DNA from: Acidobacteriota bacterium
GTDB lineage: Bacteria; Acidobacteriota; Vicinamibacteria; Vicinamibacterales; Vicinamibacteraceae
Length of the DNA: 20,937 nucleotides
Assembly: GCA_023418055.1 (NCBI GenBank)
Contig: JAEZDP010000465.1
Location: 1-20,937 of the forward strand
Direction: 5' to 3'
In this document: piece by piece, positions 1-8,452 of the stretch
Position numbering within the stretch: the first letter of the stretch is position 1
Layout: every line of letters begins with the position of its first letter
The notes under the pieces: generated by a model
Told to the model about the DNA's origin: nothing
Databases searched by the model: none
The model's input: the letters and a program-made list of their open reading frames with translations, nothing else
Program-made: the position numbers and the translations under genes

Positions 1-635
1 AGCTGTGCCTGCGCGAGAAACGCGGGCAGGTCGAGATCCGACTTGAAGCCGATGTGCACGGTGAGCGGCGAGATGATGCGCTCGGCCTTCGAGAGCAGCG
101 CGTTGGGGCTGAGGAAGTGGTTGAGGAAGATGATGCGGCCGCCGGGTTTGCAGACCCGCCGCATCTCGCGCGCAACCTTCACCGGGTCGGGGACCACGCT
201 GATGAGATAGGGCGCGTAGACGATATCGAACGTGTCGTCCTCGAACTTGATGTCCTGGGCATCCATCTGGAGCAGGCGGATGTTGGTCATGCCCTTGCGC
301 AGGACGCGCTCGCGCGCCTTCTCGAGCATGTGCTCCGAGAAGTCGATGCCGGTGACCTCGACGGTCTTCGGGTACATGACGGCGTTGATGCCGGTGCCCA
401 CGCCCACCTCGAGCAGCTTGTCGCCCGGGTGCATCTTCATCCGCTGCAGGGCCTGGACACGGCCGGGGTGCAGCGTCGGCCCGAAGGTCAGGTCGTAGAC
501 CTTGGCGAGCTTCTCGTAGACGTGCTCGACGAAGTCGTTCTCGACCGCCGTGGAGGACAGCGCACGTGTGGCGGCATCGCCACCCTGCACCACTTCCTCC
601 TCCGTGCGGGCATGGTCACGCCCGAGTAACGTCAT
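1..635 (-). CDS. class I SAM methyltransferase, PmtA-like (partial, C-terminus outside window)
   Basis: The 211 visible residues form a Rossmann-type SAM-dependent methyltransferase. Motif I reads LEVGVGTG (about residues 75-82), followed by the acidic strand end GIDFS (97-100), the motif MDAQD (124-128), and a late motif VCKPGGRIIFLNHF. The combination of YDLTFGP, LEVGVGTGI, GIDFSEHMLEKARERV and SVVPDP resembles Rhodobacter-type phosphatidylethanolamine N-methyltransferases, which methylate PE stepwise towards phosphatidylcholine. The ATG at 635 is chosen because GGAG lies 7 nt upstream. It is the third gene of a minus-strand run, 55 bp after the methionine-cycle fusion gene, so SAM supply and use may be co-expressed (inference). 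The substrate could instead be a quinone or another small molecule; the methyltransferase fold is certain, the substrate is not. Confidence 0.8.
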   Translation of the reverse strand, partial: MTLLGRDHARTEEEVVQGGDAATRALSSTAVENDFVEHVYEKLAKVYDLTFGPTLHPGRVQALQRMKMHPGDKLLEVGVGTGINAVMYPKTVEVTGIDFSEHMLEKARERVLRKGMTNIRLLQMDAQDIKFEDDTFDIVYAPYLISVVPDPVKVAREMRRVCKPGGRIIFLNHFLSPNALLSKAERIISPLTVHIGFKSDLDLPAFLAQAQ

Positions 636-690
636 CTAGCATCTCCACATCGAAAGGACAGCGGCAGTGTATCACGCAGGTCCCGGCCAC

Positions 691-2556
691 TCAGGACGGC
701 TGCACGCCTTCCGCGGCGCTTGCCGTGAGCAGGTCGAGCGCCACGGCCGAGTCGCCTGAGGGCCCGGCCAGAACGATGCCCTCGACCATGGGCCGCAGCG
801 CGGCCCCCAGCTCTTCGGCAATCCGTTGGGCCTCGGCGGCGGCCTCGCCGCGGGCGTCCGCCGCAGCCATCCGTGCGACCAGAGACGATGGCACCCCTAT
901 GCCGGGTTCCTCGTGGGCGAGTTGCTCGGCCTGCCGTGCGCTCTCGAAGACGCGGACGACGGCCAGCGTCGGCACGCGTGGCTCGCCCACCGAGTCGAGG
1001 AACGCGCGCAGGGCGTCCGGGTCGTAGATGGGGCCCATCACGGCGAACTCGGCCCCCGCCTCCACCTTGTAGCGGTAGCGCGAGCGCTCGCGCTCTGGCA
1101 TCACGGCCGTCGGGTTGGCGGCCACGCCCACGTGAAACGCCGTGGGCTCACCGATTGACTGCGCGCCGACGTCTTCGCCGACGTTGAAGCGTGCCACGAC
1201 GTTGGTCAGGCCAATCGAGTCCACGTCGAAGACCGCCGTGGCGTCGGGGTATTCGCTGAGGCGCCTGGGGCGGCCCGTGACGAGCAGCAGGTTGCGGACA
1301 CCCAGGGCGTGCGCGCCGAGGAGGTCGGCCTGCATCGCGTGCAGCGAGTGATCGCGGCAGCAGTACTGCAGCACCGTCTCGACGCCGGCCTTCTGTTGCA
1401 GGGTCACCGCGGCGGCCAGCGCGCTGGTATGGGCCCGGCCGCCCGGGGCGGTCGGCACCAGGACGAAGTCGGCCCCGCGGATGTGCGCCTGGCGCGCCAC
1501 CTCGACGAAGTGGTCCATCGCATGCCCTGGGGGCGGACCTATCTCGATGCCGACGACCGCATGCCCTCGCGAGAGCGCGTTGGCCAGCCTCGACTTGCCG
1601 GCGCGGGGGACCGGCGGCATGGTCGGTCGCGCCACGGGGGCGACGGGCGCACTGCGCGGGCCGCCCGACGCGGGGGTGGAGGCCAACCCGCGAACGGCGT
1701 GCCGAATCTGCCGCACGTGTTCCGGCGTGGTGCCGCAACACCCGCCGATGAGGCGGACGCCTGCCTGGGCAAAGCGCCGCGCATACGAGGCCATGTAGTC
1801 GGGCGAGCAGAGATAGAGGTTGCGCCCGTCGACGTCACGCGGCTTACCGGCGTTGGGCAGCGCCGCCAACAAGGCCTCCGGCGCCGCGGCCGCGATGCGC
1901 TCGATGGCGTCGAGCATCGGCGCGGGGCCGACACTGCAGTTGACACCGATGACGTCCGGGCCGAACTCGAGCAGCCGGTGGGTGAACTGCTCGGCCGGCA
2001 TGCCGTCGAGGCTGGCGCCGTCCTCCCCGGTGGTCAACATCGCGACCACAGGATGGGCGCTCACGTCGCGCACGGCGGCAATGGCGGCGCCCAGTTCGCT
2101 GACGTCGCGGAACGTCTCGAGGATGAAGAGGTCCACGCCGCCTTCGGCCAGGGCGGCGGCCTGCTCACGGAAGATGTCGCGCGCCTCGTCGAGGCCGGTC
2201 TTGCCCCAGGGCTCCACGCGGACACCGAGCGGCCCGAGCGATCCGGCGACGAAGGCCGACTCGCGGGCGGCGTGCCGGGCCAGACGTGCCGCCTGCCGAT
2301 TGATGGCCGTGACCTGGTCTCCGAGGCCGAAGGTCGCCAGCTTGCGCCTGTTGGCGCCGAAGCTGTTGGTCTCGATGAGGTCGGCCCCAGCGCGCACGTA
2401 GCTGGTGTGCACGCCCAACACCAGGTCCGGCTGGGTGAGCGTCAGCTCTTCGAACGCCCGGTTGAGGAACACGCCCTGGGCGTAGAGCTGCGTGCCCATG
2501 GCGCCGTCGCCGACGAGCACACGCGCGCGCAGCGCGTCGAGAAAGGGATGTGACAC
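691..2556 (-). CDS. bifunctional homocysteine S-methyltransferase / methylenetetrahydrofolate reductase
   Basis: The product is 621 residues. The N-terminal part (about 1-290) is a homocysteine S-methyltransferase: it opens with VLVGDGAMGTQL and carries the three zinc-ligand cysteines, in GVNCSVGP (C207) and GGCCGTTPEH (C273, C274). A Pro/Ala-rich linker (about 290-320) leads to a MetF-type reductase barrel from about residue 325 (VGIEIGPPPG) to about 600. Length and order match Bacillus YitJ-type fusions. The fusion would reduce 5,10-methylene-THF and supply methyl groups for methionine synthesis in the cytoplasm. The start is a GTG 3 nt after the nuoI stop, with no clear Shine-Dalgarno, so translation is probably coupled. 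The methyl donor for the first domain (methyl-THF or S-methylmethionine) cannot be read from sequence. Confidence 0.93.
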   Translation of the reverse strand: MSHPFLDALRARVLVGDGAMGTQLYAQGVFLNRAFEELTLTQPDLVLGVHTSYVRAGADLIETNSFGANRRKLATFGLGDQVTAINRQAARLARHAARESAFVAGSLGPLGVRVEPWGKTGLDEARDIFREQAAALAEGGVDLFILETFRDVSELGAAIAAVRDVSAHPVVAMLTTGEDGASLDGMPAEQFTHRLLEFGPDVIGVNCSVGPAPMLDAIERIAAAAPEALLAALPNAGKPRDVDGRNLYLCSPDYMASYARRFAQAGVRLIGGCCGTTPEHVRQIRHAVRGLASTPASGGPRSAPVAPVARPTMPPVPRAGKSRLANALSRGHAVVGIEIGPPPGHAMDHFVEVARQAHIRGADFVLVPTAPGGRAHTSALAAAVTLQQKAGVETVLQYCCRDHSLHAMQADLLGAHALGVRNLLLVTGRPRRLSEYPDATAVFDVDSIGLTNVVARFNVGEDVGAQSIGEPTAFHVGVAANPTAVMPERERSRYRYKVEAGAEFAVMGPIYDPDALRAFLDSVGEPRVPTLAVVRVFESARQAEQLAHEEPGIGVPSSLVARMAAADARGEAAAEAQRIAEELGAALRPMVEGIVLAGPSGDSAVALDLLTASAAEGVQPS

Positions 2557-2559
2557 GAC

Positions 2560-3012
2560 TCAGTCGGCCGACGTCGGCGGTGTCCGCGGCGCGTTGGCGG
2601 TCAGCGGCACCAGGAGGTCGTCCTTGTCCCAGATGAAGTCGTCCTTGCTGTAGACGGCCAGCTCGTAGTCCTTGCCCATGAAGATGGCCGACACCGGGCA
2701 CGCCTCTTCGCAGTACCCACAGAAGATGCAGCGGGTCTTGTGAATCTGGTACGTCCGCGCGTACCGCGGACCGGCCATCACGCTGCCGTCGTTCTCGGCC
2801 GGCTCGAGGTAGATGGCGTCGGCCGGGCAGGCCACCGCGCACAGCCCGCACGCGACGCACTTCTCGAGCCCGTGCTCGTCGCGCATCAGCACCTGCTTGC
2901 CGCGCCATTTCGGGAACATCGGCACCTTCTCGTCCGGGTAGTTCACGCTCACCGGCTTCTTGAACATGTGCTTGAGCGTGGTCTTGAACCCGACGATCCA
3001 GGGACGAATCAT
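2560..3012 (-). CDS. nuoI: NADH-quinone oxidoreductase subunit I
   Basis: This 150-residue protein has the N-terminal membrane-associating segment typical of NuoI (WIVGFKTTLKHMFKKPVSVNYP region). Two complete 4Fe-4S motifs follow: CVACGLCAVACP (Cys 52, 55, 58, 62) and CIFCGYCEEACP (Cys 95, 98, 101, 105). In complex I this subunit carries clusters N6a and N6b and passes electrons towards the quinone site. The start is ATG at 3012 with AAGGAG 8 nt upstream. Unusually, no other nuo gene is nearby: it is first in a run with a homocysteine methyltransferase/MTHFR fusion, whose GTG lies 3 nt after its stop. It may be a dispersed complex I subunit or a ferredoxin-like partner of another enzyme. Family membership is secure; its complex is inferred. 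Confidence 0.9.
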   Translation of the reverse strand: MIRPWIVGFKTTLKHMFKKPVSVNYPDEKVPMFPKWRGKQVLMRDEHGLEKCVACGLCAVACPADAIYLEPAENDGSVMAGPRYARTYQIHKTRCIFCGYCEEACPVSAIFMGKDYELAVYSKDDFIWDKDDLLVPLTANAPRTPPTSAD

Positions 3013-3091
3013 GCAGCTGGCTCCTTATCGCCCGCCTGACGCCTGCCAGCGCGGGTGCATATCTAATTCAGTGTAGCAAAAAGGGCATACA

Positions 3092-3126
3092 GTCCACGGT
3101 CCACGGTCCACGGTCTACGGCCCACG
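3092..3126. repeat. tandem heptamer tract, unit GTCCACG
   Basis: Five head-to-tail 7-mers: GTCCACG three times exactly, then GTCTACG and GCCCACG. The tract lies in the 216-bp gap between the divergent nuoI and lytS-like genes and is in no credible reading frame. It is directly followed by a second, different repeat tract. Confidence 0.9.
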
Positions 3127-3133
3127 GCGGGAA

Positions 3134-3208
3134 CCTCCGCGCCCTCCGCGTGAGACCTTCCTGTCCTCCGCGCCTCCGCGTGCCCCCCGAGCCCTCCGCA
3201 TCTCCGCG
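3134..3208. repeat. degenerate paired CTCCGCG repeats
   Basis: Six CTCCGCG or near copies are arranged as three close pairs (about 3134-3150, 3165-3180, 3193-3208), each pair followed by TG and separated by 11-14 bp of unrelated sequence, giving a period near 28-30 bp. The tract ends about 10 bp before the -10 box of the histidine kinase gene. Confidence 0.8.
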
Positions 3209-3217
3209 TGCCGGGCG

Positions 3218-3223
3218 TACACT
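3218..3223 (+). promoter_or_regulatory. -10 box TACACT for the histidine kinase operon
   Basis: TACACT lies 5 nt before GTG 3229 and 8 nt before GTG 3232. No Shine-Dalgarno is present. This fits a transcript starting at or next to the start codon. No convincing -35 is seen because the repeat tract occupies that place. Confidence 0.4.
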
Positions 3224-3228
3224 GTCCG

Positions 3229-4554
3229 GTGGTGCTTCAGGACCCCAAGTTCCTTTCGGCCGACCAGTTCCTGCTGACGACCATGGTGGTGCAGCTGGCG
3301 GTGGTGGCCGCGCTGGCCATCATGCTGGTGCGGTTCCGGCGCTTCCGGACGCTGCTGCTCACCGAACGGCGCGACTGGCCGGAACGGGGCGCCTTCATCG
3401 CCGCCCTCGGCGTGCCCCTCATGGCGGGGGTATTGAGCCGCCTGCTGCTCGGCTACAACGCCGCGGATGTCTCGCTCGGCGGGCCCTTCCTGGCGGGGCT
3501 CGTCGCCGGCCCGTACGCCGGGGCCATCGTGGGCGGCATGGTCGGATTGCCAGCGTTGGCCGCCGGCGAGTTCATCGCGCTGCCGTTTGCCGTCGGCTGC
3601 GGCTTTGCCGGTGGCGGCCTGCGCGAGATCTGTCCGAAGAACGCCATCTGGCACTTCTCGCCGTTCGTCCTCACCGGGCTGGTCCGGTACCTGTGGCAAC
3701 TGGTGCGTCGCCTCCAGGTGGACTGGCAGATGCTGCTCATCGCGGCGCCCATCGGCCTCGAGCTGCTGCGGCAGGCACTTGGCCATCGGTACGGCATCCA
3801 CCGCCTGTTCTTCTTCCCGGCCGACGAGCCGCTGATGCTCGCGGTCGCGCTGCTCGGCACCACGTTGACCGTGGCCATTCCCATCAAGATCTGGAACTCC
3901 GCGCGTATCGAGCACAAGTTGCAGGAGCAGGAGCAACTGCTGCTGGCCGCCCGCATCGAGGCGCTGACCAGCCAGATCAACCCGCATTTCCTGTTCAATA
4001 CCCTGACCTCGATTTCATCGCTCATCCGCTCGGATCCCGAGACCGCCCGGACGCTCATCGCGCGGCTGGCCGGCCTGCTCCGGCGGCGCCTGCGCGCCCA
4101 CGATCACTTCGTGCCCCTGCGCGAGGAACTGTCGGCCGTGGACGAATACCTCGACATCGAATGCATCCGGTTCGGCCCCACGCTGCGGGTGGACAAGCAA
4201 CTCGACCCGGCGACGCTCGACCAGATCGTGCCGAGCATGATCCTGCAACCGCTCGTCGAGAACTCCATCAAGCACGGCCTGGCCGACAAGGTCGGCGAAC
4301 GCACGATCACGCTCGTCAGCCAGCGGCGCGGCACGCTCACGGTGATCGAAATCATCGACAACGGACTCGGCATCGACCACGAGCGGCCGGGGCGGCCGGT
4401 TTCGAGCGGCATCGGCCTGCGCAACGTCAACGAGCGCTTGCGCGTGATCTTCGGGGCACAATGCCAGCTGACCATCACCAGCGCGCCGGGAGAGGGCACG
4501 CGCGTGCGCCTGGAGATTCCCCAGATGATCGTGCCCGAACGGCGGACCGCGTAA
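3229..4554 (+). CDS. LytS/YpdA-type sensor histidine kinase with five-TM N-terminal domain
   Basis: About 441 residues. The N-terminal half (about 10-220) is hydrophobic with a glycine-rich core (LAGLVAGPYAGAIVGG), typical of the 5TMR-LYT membrane sensor. After a short coiled segment (230-245) comes the His_kinase domain with the phosphoacceptor in QINPHFLFNTL (His253). The ATPase domain follows, with N-box PLVENSIKHG, G1 EIIDNGLGID and G2 GIGLRNVNERL. It would autophosphorylate and pass phosphate to the LytTR regulator that starts 1 nt after its stop. Start choice is uncertain: adjacent GTG codons at 3229 and 3232 both follow a TACACT box closely; an upstream GTG at 3208 would fall inside the repeat tract. 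The ligand sensed is unknown; relatives in LytSR and BtsSR/YpdAB systems respond to membrane or pyruvate signals. Confidence 0.92.
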   Translation: MVLQDPKFLSADQFLLTTMVVQLAVVAALAIMLVRFRRFRTLLLTERRDWPERGAFIAALGVPLMAGVLSRLLLGYNAADVSLGGPFLAGLVAGPYAGAIVGGMVGLPALAAGEFIALPFAVGCGFAGGGLREICPKNAIWHFSPFVLTGLVRYLWQLVRRLQVDWQMLLIAAPIGLELLRQALGHRYGIHRLFFFPADEPLMLAVALLGTTLTVAIPIKIWNSARIEHKLQEQEQLLLAARIEALTSQINPHFLFNTLTSISSLIRSDPETARTLIARLAGLLRRRLRAHDHFVPLREELSAVDEYLDIECIRFGPTLRVDKQLDPATLDQIVPSMILQPLVENSIKHGLADKVGERTITLVSQRRGTLTVIEIIDNGLGIDHERPGRPVSSGIGLRNVNERLRVIFGAQCQLTITSAPGEGTRVRLEIPQMIVPERRTA

Positions 4555-4555
4555 G

Positions 4556-5332
4556 ATGAAAGTGACGGCGCTGGTGGTCGACGACGAGCAGCCGGCTCGC
4601 GACGAGCTGTGCTTTCTCCTCGGGCAGGTGCCCGAGGTCGAAGTGATTGGTCAGGCCGTCAACGGCATCGAGGCCCTCGGTCTGCTCGAAGACCTCGAGC
4701 CAGACATTGTCTTCCTCGACGTCCAGATGCCAGGGCTCACCGGCTTCGAGGTGGCGCGCCAGGCGCTCGCGCGGCACCTGTCGCCGGAAATCGTATTCGT
4801 GACGGCCTACGACCAGTACGCGCTCGACGCCTTTCACGTCAACGCGGTCGACTACCTGCTCAAGCCGGTGGATGCGGGCCGCCTCGACCGGGCCGTCGCC
4901 CGGGCGCGGCGACGCCTGACGGCCGACCGACAGCCCGGCGTGTCCGCGTCCGAACTCGAGCGCATCGTCCAGCTGGTGTCGGCGCGGCAGACACGGCGCG
5001 TTCAGGTGGCCGTCAAGGTGGACGACCGCATCCTGCTGCTGCCGGCCGAAGACCTGATCTTCGCGTCATTGAACGACGACGTCGTCTCTGTCGTAGCCAA
5101 TGGAGCGGCAGGCACGGCGGCCACGCGGACGCTGGACGAGTTGCAGGCGCAGCTCGACCCAGCCGTCTTCTGGCGGGTGCACCGGTCGTACCTGGTCAAT
5201 ATCCACAAGATCAAGGAGATAGTCCCCTGGTTCAGCCGGAACTTCATCCTGAGAATGAAAGACGCGAAGGCGACAGAGATCCCGGTGAGCCGCACCCAGA
5301 CCAAACGGCTGCGGGAGTACCTGAATCTCTGA
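4556..5332 (+). CDS. LytTR-family response regulator
   Basis: 258 residues. The receiver domain (about 1-120) has the acidic pair VVDDE (D9, D10), phosphoacceptor D55 in VFLDVQMPG, conserved T83 in FVTAYD, and K103 in YLLKPVD. The C-terminal LytTR DNA-binding domain (about 150-255) contains VKVDDRILLLPAEDLIFA, FWRVHRSYLVNI and IPVSRTQTKRL, as in AgrA/AlgR/LytR proteins. It begins 1 nt after the stop of the kinase gene and is its evident partner. The next gene, for signal peptidase I, begins about 20 nt after its stop, so the three probably share a transcript. Target genes cannot be told from the window. Confidence 0.95.
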   Translation: MKVTALVVDDEQPARDELCFLLGQVPEVEVIGQAVNGIEALGLLEDLEPDIVFLDVQMPGLTGFEVARQALARHLSPEIVFVTAYDQYALDAFHVNAVDYLLKPVDAGRLDRAVARARRRLTADRQPGVSASELERIVQLVSARQTRRVQVAVKVDDRILLLPAEDLIFASLNDDVVSVVANGAAGTAATRTLDELQAQLDPAVFWRVHRSYLVNIHKIKEIVPWFSRNFILRMKDAKATEIPVSRTQTKRLREYLNL

Positions 5333-5352
5333 AGGCCTACGGACAGCCCGCT

Positions 5353-6006
5353 GTGCCGGCGTCATCGGTTCCTCCGGGGCCCGCGGTGCCCGGATCCGCG
5401 CTGGTGCCAGGTGTGCCCTCGGCCACGACGGCGGCTGACGCCGCGCTGCGAGCGGCGACGGCACCCGTCCGCGGGCCATCGATCTGGTCGCGCCTGGGCG
5501 AAGAGCTCTTCACGTGGTTCAAGACCCTCGCGTCGGCCGCGGTCTACGCGACGCTCATCGTGACGTTCGGCTTCCAGGTCGCGCGCGTCGAGGGCCAGAG
5601 CATGGCCCCGACCCTCGAAGACCAGGACCGGCTCATCGTCAACAAGGCGGCCTACAAGATCGGCGAGCCGCGCCGCGGCGACATCGTGATGTTGTGGTAC
5701 CCGGTCGACCCCGACAAGTCGTTCGTCAAGCGCGTGATCGCCGAAGAGGGCAACAAGGTGCGCATCGTCGACGGGCGGGTCTTCGTCGACGACGTCGAAC
5801 TCGAGGATGGCTACGTGCCGTCGGAGTATCGGGGCCACGATGACTGGGGCCCGCAGGTCATTCCGGAAGGGTATTACTTCGTGATGGGCGACCATCGGAA
5901 CAACAGTTCCGACAGCCGCCATTGGGGACCGGTGCCGAAGAAGTACATCATCGGCAAGGTGCAGTTGCGCTGGTGGCCCATCCGCGAGGCGCGCGTGTTC
6001 GACTAG
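5353..6006 (+). CDS. lepB: signal peptidase I
   Basis: A type I signal peptidase that removes signal peptides from exported proteins at the outer face of the cytoplasmic membrane. It shows one N-terminal membrane segment (about 55-74), the catalytic serine in EGQSMAPTL (Ser83), the general-base lysine in SFVKRVIAEEGN (Lys126), and the box E motif GDHRNNSSDSRHWGPV. From GTG 5353 the protein is 217 residues, with a Pro/Ala-rich cytoplasmic N-terminus. The start is uncertain: GTG codons at 5353, 5404 and 5413 are all in frame, and no strong Shine-Dalgarno is seen. It follows the LytTR regulator by about 20 nt and meets ferritin convergently, 27 bp away. Confidence 0.92.
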   Translation: MPASSVPPGPAVPGSALVPGVPSATTAADAALRAATAPVRGPSIWSRLGEELFTWFKTLASAAVYATLIVTFGFQVARVEGQSMAPTLEDQDRLIVNKAAYKIGEPRRGDIVMLWYPVDPDKSFVKRVIAEEGNKVRIVDGRVFVDDVELEDGYVPSEYRGHDDWGPQVIPEGYYFVMGDHRNNSSDSRHWGPVPKKYIIGKVQLRWWPIREARVFD

Positions 6007-6033
6007 TGGCGCACCCGACAGGCCGGGGGCCGA

Positions 6034-6543
6034 TCAGTGGCCGGAGTGTCCGCCGGCCGCGCCCCTCGCCCCGAGTTCCCTGTCGATCTCGAGCAGCGCG
6101 CTCGGGCTGCTGCCGGCCATCTCGAGTTTGGCGATGATGTCGCGCGCCGACTTCTCTTCCTCCACCTGCTCGGTGACGAACCACTGCATCTCGACCACGG
6201 CCGCGAAGTCCTTCTCCTTCATCGCGAGATCGTAGAGTGCGTCGATCTGCTGGCTCACCTGCTCCTCCTGTGCGAGCGCGGCCTTGAAGATCTCCAGCAG
6301 TGTGGTGGCGGTGGTCGTCTCGGCGCCGATCTTGCGAAGCGTCACCTTGTAGTTACGATTGTGGATGAAGTCGAACAGGCGCAGGGCGTGGCCCCGCTCC
6401 TCTTCGCTCTGCAGCCGGAACCACTGCGCGGCCCCGGGAAAATTGATCGCCTCACACATACCCGACATCGCCAGGTAGCTGTGCGAGGCCGAGAGTTCGT
6501 TGTTGACCTGGTCGTTTATGGCTTCGTACACGTCGGTTCTCAC
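6034..6543 (-). CDS. ferritin (FtnA-like iron storage protein)
   Basis: 169 residues, the normal length of a bacterial non-haem ferritin. Ferroxidase-centre residues align one position before E. coli FtnA: E16, E49, H52, E93, Q126 and E129, with Tyr23 also present. The protein would oxidise Fe(II) and store it in a 24-subunit cytosolic shell. The C-terminus ends in a Gly/His tail (GGHSGH). The GTG start at 6543 is preceded by AGGGG about 8 nt upstream and overlaps the stop of the acyl-CoA ligase (GTGA), so the two are translationally coupled. It is the last gene of the rex-moaC-ligase-ferritin run. Confidence 0.94.
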   Translation of the reverse strand: MRTDVYEAINDQVNNELSASHSYLAMSGMCEAINFPGAAQWFRLQSEEERGHALRLFDFIHNRNYKVTLRKIGAETTTATTLLEIFKAALAQEEQVSQQIDALYDLAMKEKDFAAVVEMQWFVTEQVEEEKSARDIIAKLEMAGSSPSALLEIDRELGARGAAGGHSGH

Positions 6544-8414
6544 GAGGACACCCCTTTTCTCTGATCCTCGTATAACCGATCCACGACGGATTGCCAACGT
6601 TCGAGGATGCGCTTGCGTCTCAGTTTCAACGTGGGCGTCAGCTCGCCTCCGGCAATAGAGAACTCGGTCGGCAGCAGCGCCAGCTTCTTGAGGCGCTCGT
6701 ACTGCGCGAGTTCCGAGTTGAGGCCGTCCACCACTTCCTGATAGAGCGCCCGCACGTCCTCACGCTCGATGAGCGCCTCGCGTGCGTCGAGCGGCAGGTT
6801 GAGCGTGCGCAGCCGCTGCTCGAGCACGGCGAAGTCCGGCACGATGAGCACCGACGGAAAATTGCGGCCCTCCCCGACGACGACGGCCTCGGCGACGAGG
6901 GGATCGCGCTTCAGCACGCTCTCGATGGGCGCGGGCGCAATCTTCTTGCCACCCGAGGTGACGAGCAGTTCCTTCTTGCGGTCGGTGATCGACAGGTAGC
7001 CGTCGGCACTGAGCGAGCCGACGTCCCCGGTGTGGAACCAGCCGTCCACGATGACGGCCGCGGTGTCGTCGGGGCGCTTCCAGTAACCCTGCATCACGTG
7101 CGGCCCGCGCGTGACGATCTCGCCATCGTCGGCGATGGCCACCTCCACCTTGTCGACGGCACAGCCGACCGTGCCGAAACGTGGGCGGTCGAGTGGGTTG
7201 ACCGAGATGACCGGTGACGTCTCGGTGAGGCCGTAGCCCTCGATGAGCCGCAGGCCGATGCCGTTGAAGAACGCGGCGATGTAACTGGGAAGCGGCGCGC
7301 TGCCCGACACGGCCAGGCGTAAGCGTCCGCCGACGCGCGCGCGTATCTTCGAGGCCACCAGGCGATCGGCCAGGCTCCATTGCACCTTGAGCGATGCGGG
7401 TACCTGCTGCCCGGTGATGCGCAGGGCCGACACCTGCTGCCCGATGCGGACCGCCCAGTGGAAGAGCCGCTGCCTCACCGCCGGGCCGCTGCCCACGGCT
7501 TCGTGGATGCGGGCGTGCAGCTTCTCGTACACGCGCGGCACGCCGGTCATGACGGTGGGCCGTACCTGCTGCAGGTCGCGCGCGATGGTCTCCATCGACT
7601 CGGCATGCGCCACCGTCACGCCTTCGTAGAGATAGACACACGTCACCATGCGCTCGAAGACGTGGCTGAGGGGCAGGAAGCTGAGCGCGACGTCCTGGCG
7701 GTCGAGGGCCAGCACCGGGCACACCGCCAGGATGTTGGACAGCAGGTTGGCGTGCGACAGCATCACGCCCTTCGGCTCGCCGGTCGTGCCCGAGGTGTAG
7801 ATGATGGTGAGCAGGTCCGACGGGCGCACGGCCGCAATGCCAGCGTCGTAGGCCGCCCGGGCCGCAGGGTCCTGGGCCAATCGGGTCCCGCGTTCGAGCA
7901 GCGCCGTGAATGACAACACCGACGGACTTGACACGGCAGGCGGCTCGCCCGAGAAGACGACGATGAACTCGAGCGTGGGCAGCAGGTGCCGCACTTCGAG
8001 AATCTTGGCGGCCTGCTGCGCGTCGGCCACGAGCACGCCGCGGACCTCCGCGTCCTGCAGGATGTAGCGCGCCTGCTGGGCCGACAGCGTGGGATAGATC
8101 GGCACGGTGACGGCGCGGGCCGTGATGATGCCGAAATCGGCCAGCAGCCACTCCTGGCGCGTCTCGGACATGATGGCCACGCGGTCGCCCGCGACGATGC
8201 CCATGTCGCGGAGGGCGAGCCCAACGGCCTGCACGCGCTCGGCAAACGCGCGTGTGCTCAGCGGCTCGAGCCCCCCTGCGGTGCAGCGCACGAGGAACGC
8301 CGGCCGATCGTGCACCTGGGCCACGTGTCGCGGCAGTTCGGCCAGCGTCGCGATACGGGCCGGGGCCGACGGGGGAAAGCGATATCGTTGATCAGCCGCG
8401 ACGGCCACCGCCAC
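6540..8414 (-). CDS. AMP-forming long-chain acyl-CoA synthetase (FadD/FAA1 type)
   Basis: 624 residues of the ANL adenylating superfamily. The phosphate-binding loop IIYTSGTTGEPKG sits near 204-216, followed by FLPLSHVFER, GYGLTETSP, DGWFHTGDVG and the hinge/A10 region ITDRKKELLVTSGGKKIAP. These patterns match long-chain fatty acid-CoA ligases that activate fatty acids to acyl-AMP and then acyl-CoA at the membrane. The GTG start at 8414 is supported by GAGGAGG 5 nt upstream; a longer frame would translate the heptamer tract upstream and is rejected. It is separated from moaC by about 125 bp occupied by that tract and overlaps ferritin by 4 nt. The exact chain-length preference is not visible. 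Confidence 0.93.
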   Translation of the reverse strand: MAVAVAADQRYRFPPSAPARIATLAELPRHVAQVHDRPAFLVRCTAGGLEPLSTRAFAERVQAVGLALRDMGIVAGDRVAIMSETRQEWLLADFGIITARAVTVPIYPTLSAQQARYILQDAEVRGVLVADAQQAAKILEVRHLLPTLEFIVVFSGEPPAVSSPSVLSFTALLERGTRLAQDPAARAAYDAGIAAVRPSDLLTIIYTSGTTGEPKGVMLSHANLLSNILAVCPVLALDRQDVALSFLPLSHVFERMVTCVYLYEGVTVAHAESMETIARDLQQVRPTVMTGVPRVYEKLHARIHEAVGSGPAVRQRLFHWAVRIGQQVSALRITGQQVPASLKVQWSLADRLVASKIRARVGGRLRLAVSGSAPLPSYIAAFFNGIGLRLIEGYGLTETSPVISVNPLDRPRFGTVGCAVDKVEVAIADDGEIVTRGPHVMQGYWKRPDDTAAVIVDGWFHTGDVGSLSADGYLSITDRKKELLVTSGGKKIAPAPIESVLKRDPLVAEAVVVGEGRNFPSVLIVPDFAVLEQRLRTLNLPLDAREALIEREDVRALYQEVVDGLNSELAQYERLKKLALLPTEFSIAGGELTPTLKLRRKRILERWQSVVDRLYEDQRKGVSS

Positions 8415-8452
8415 GCGCACCTCCTCGAGTGAGTACAGGGGCCTACCGTACC

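Noticed and set aside
1309..2553. A 414-codon plus-strand frame opposite the homocysteine methyltransferase/MTHFR gene
   Set aside because: Same reason: mirror frame of a strongly supported gene, with no family motif and no promoter or Shine-Dalgarno.
3092..3208. A CRISPR array or phage attachment site in the repeat region
   Set aside because: Units are 7-8 bp, directly tandem and without unique spacers of CRISPR size; no cas genes, integrase or tRNA fragment is near.
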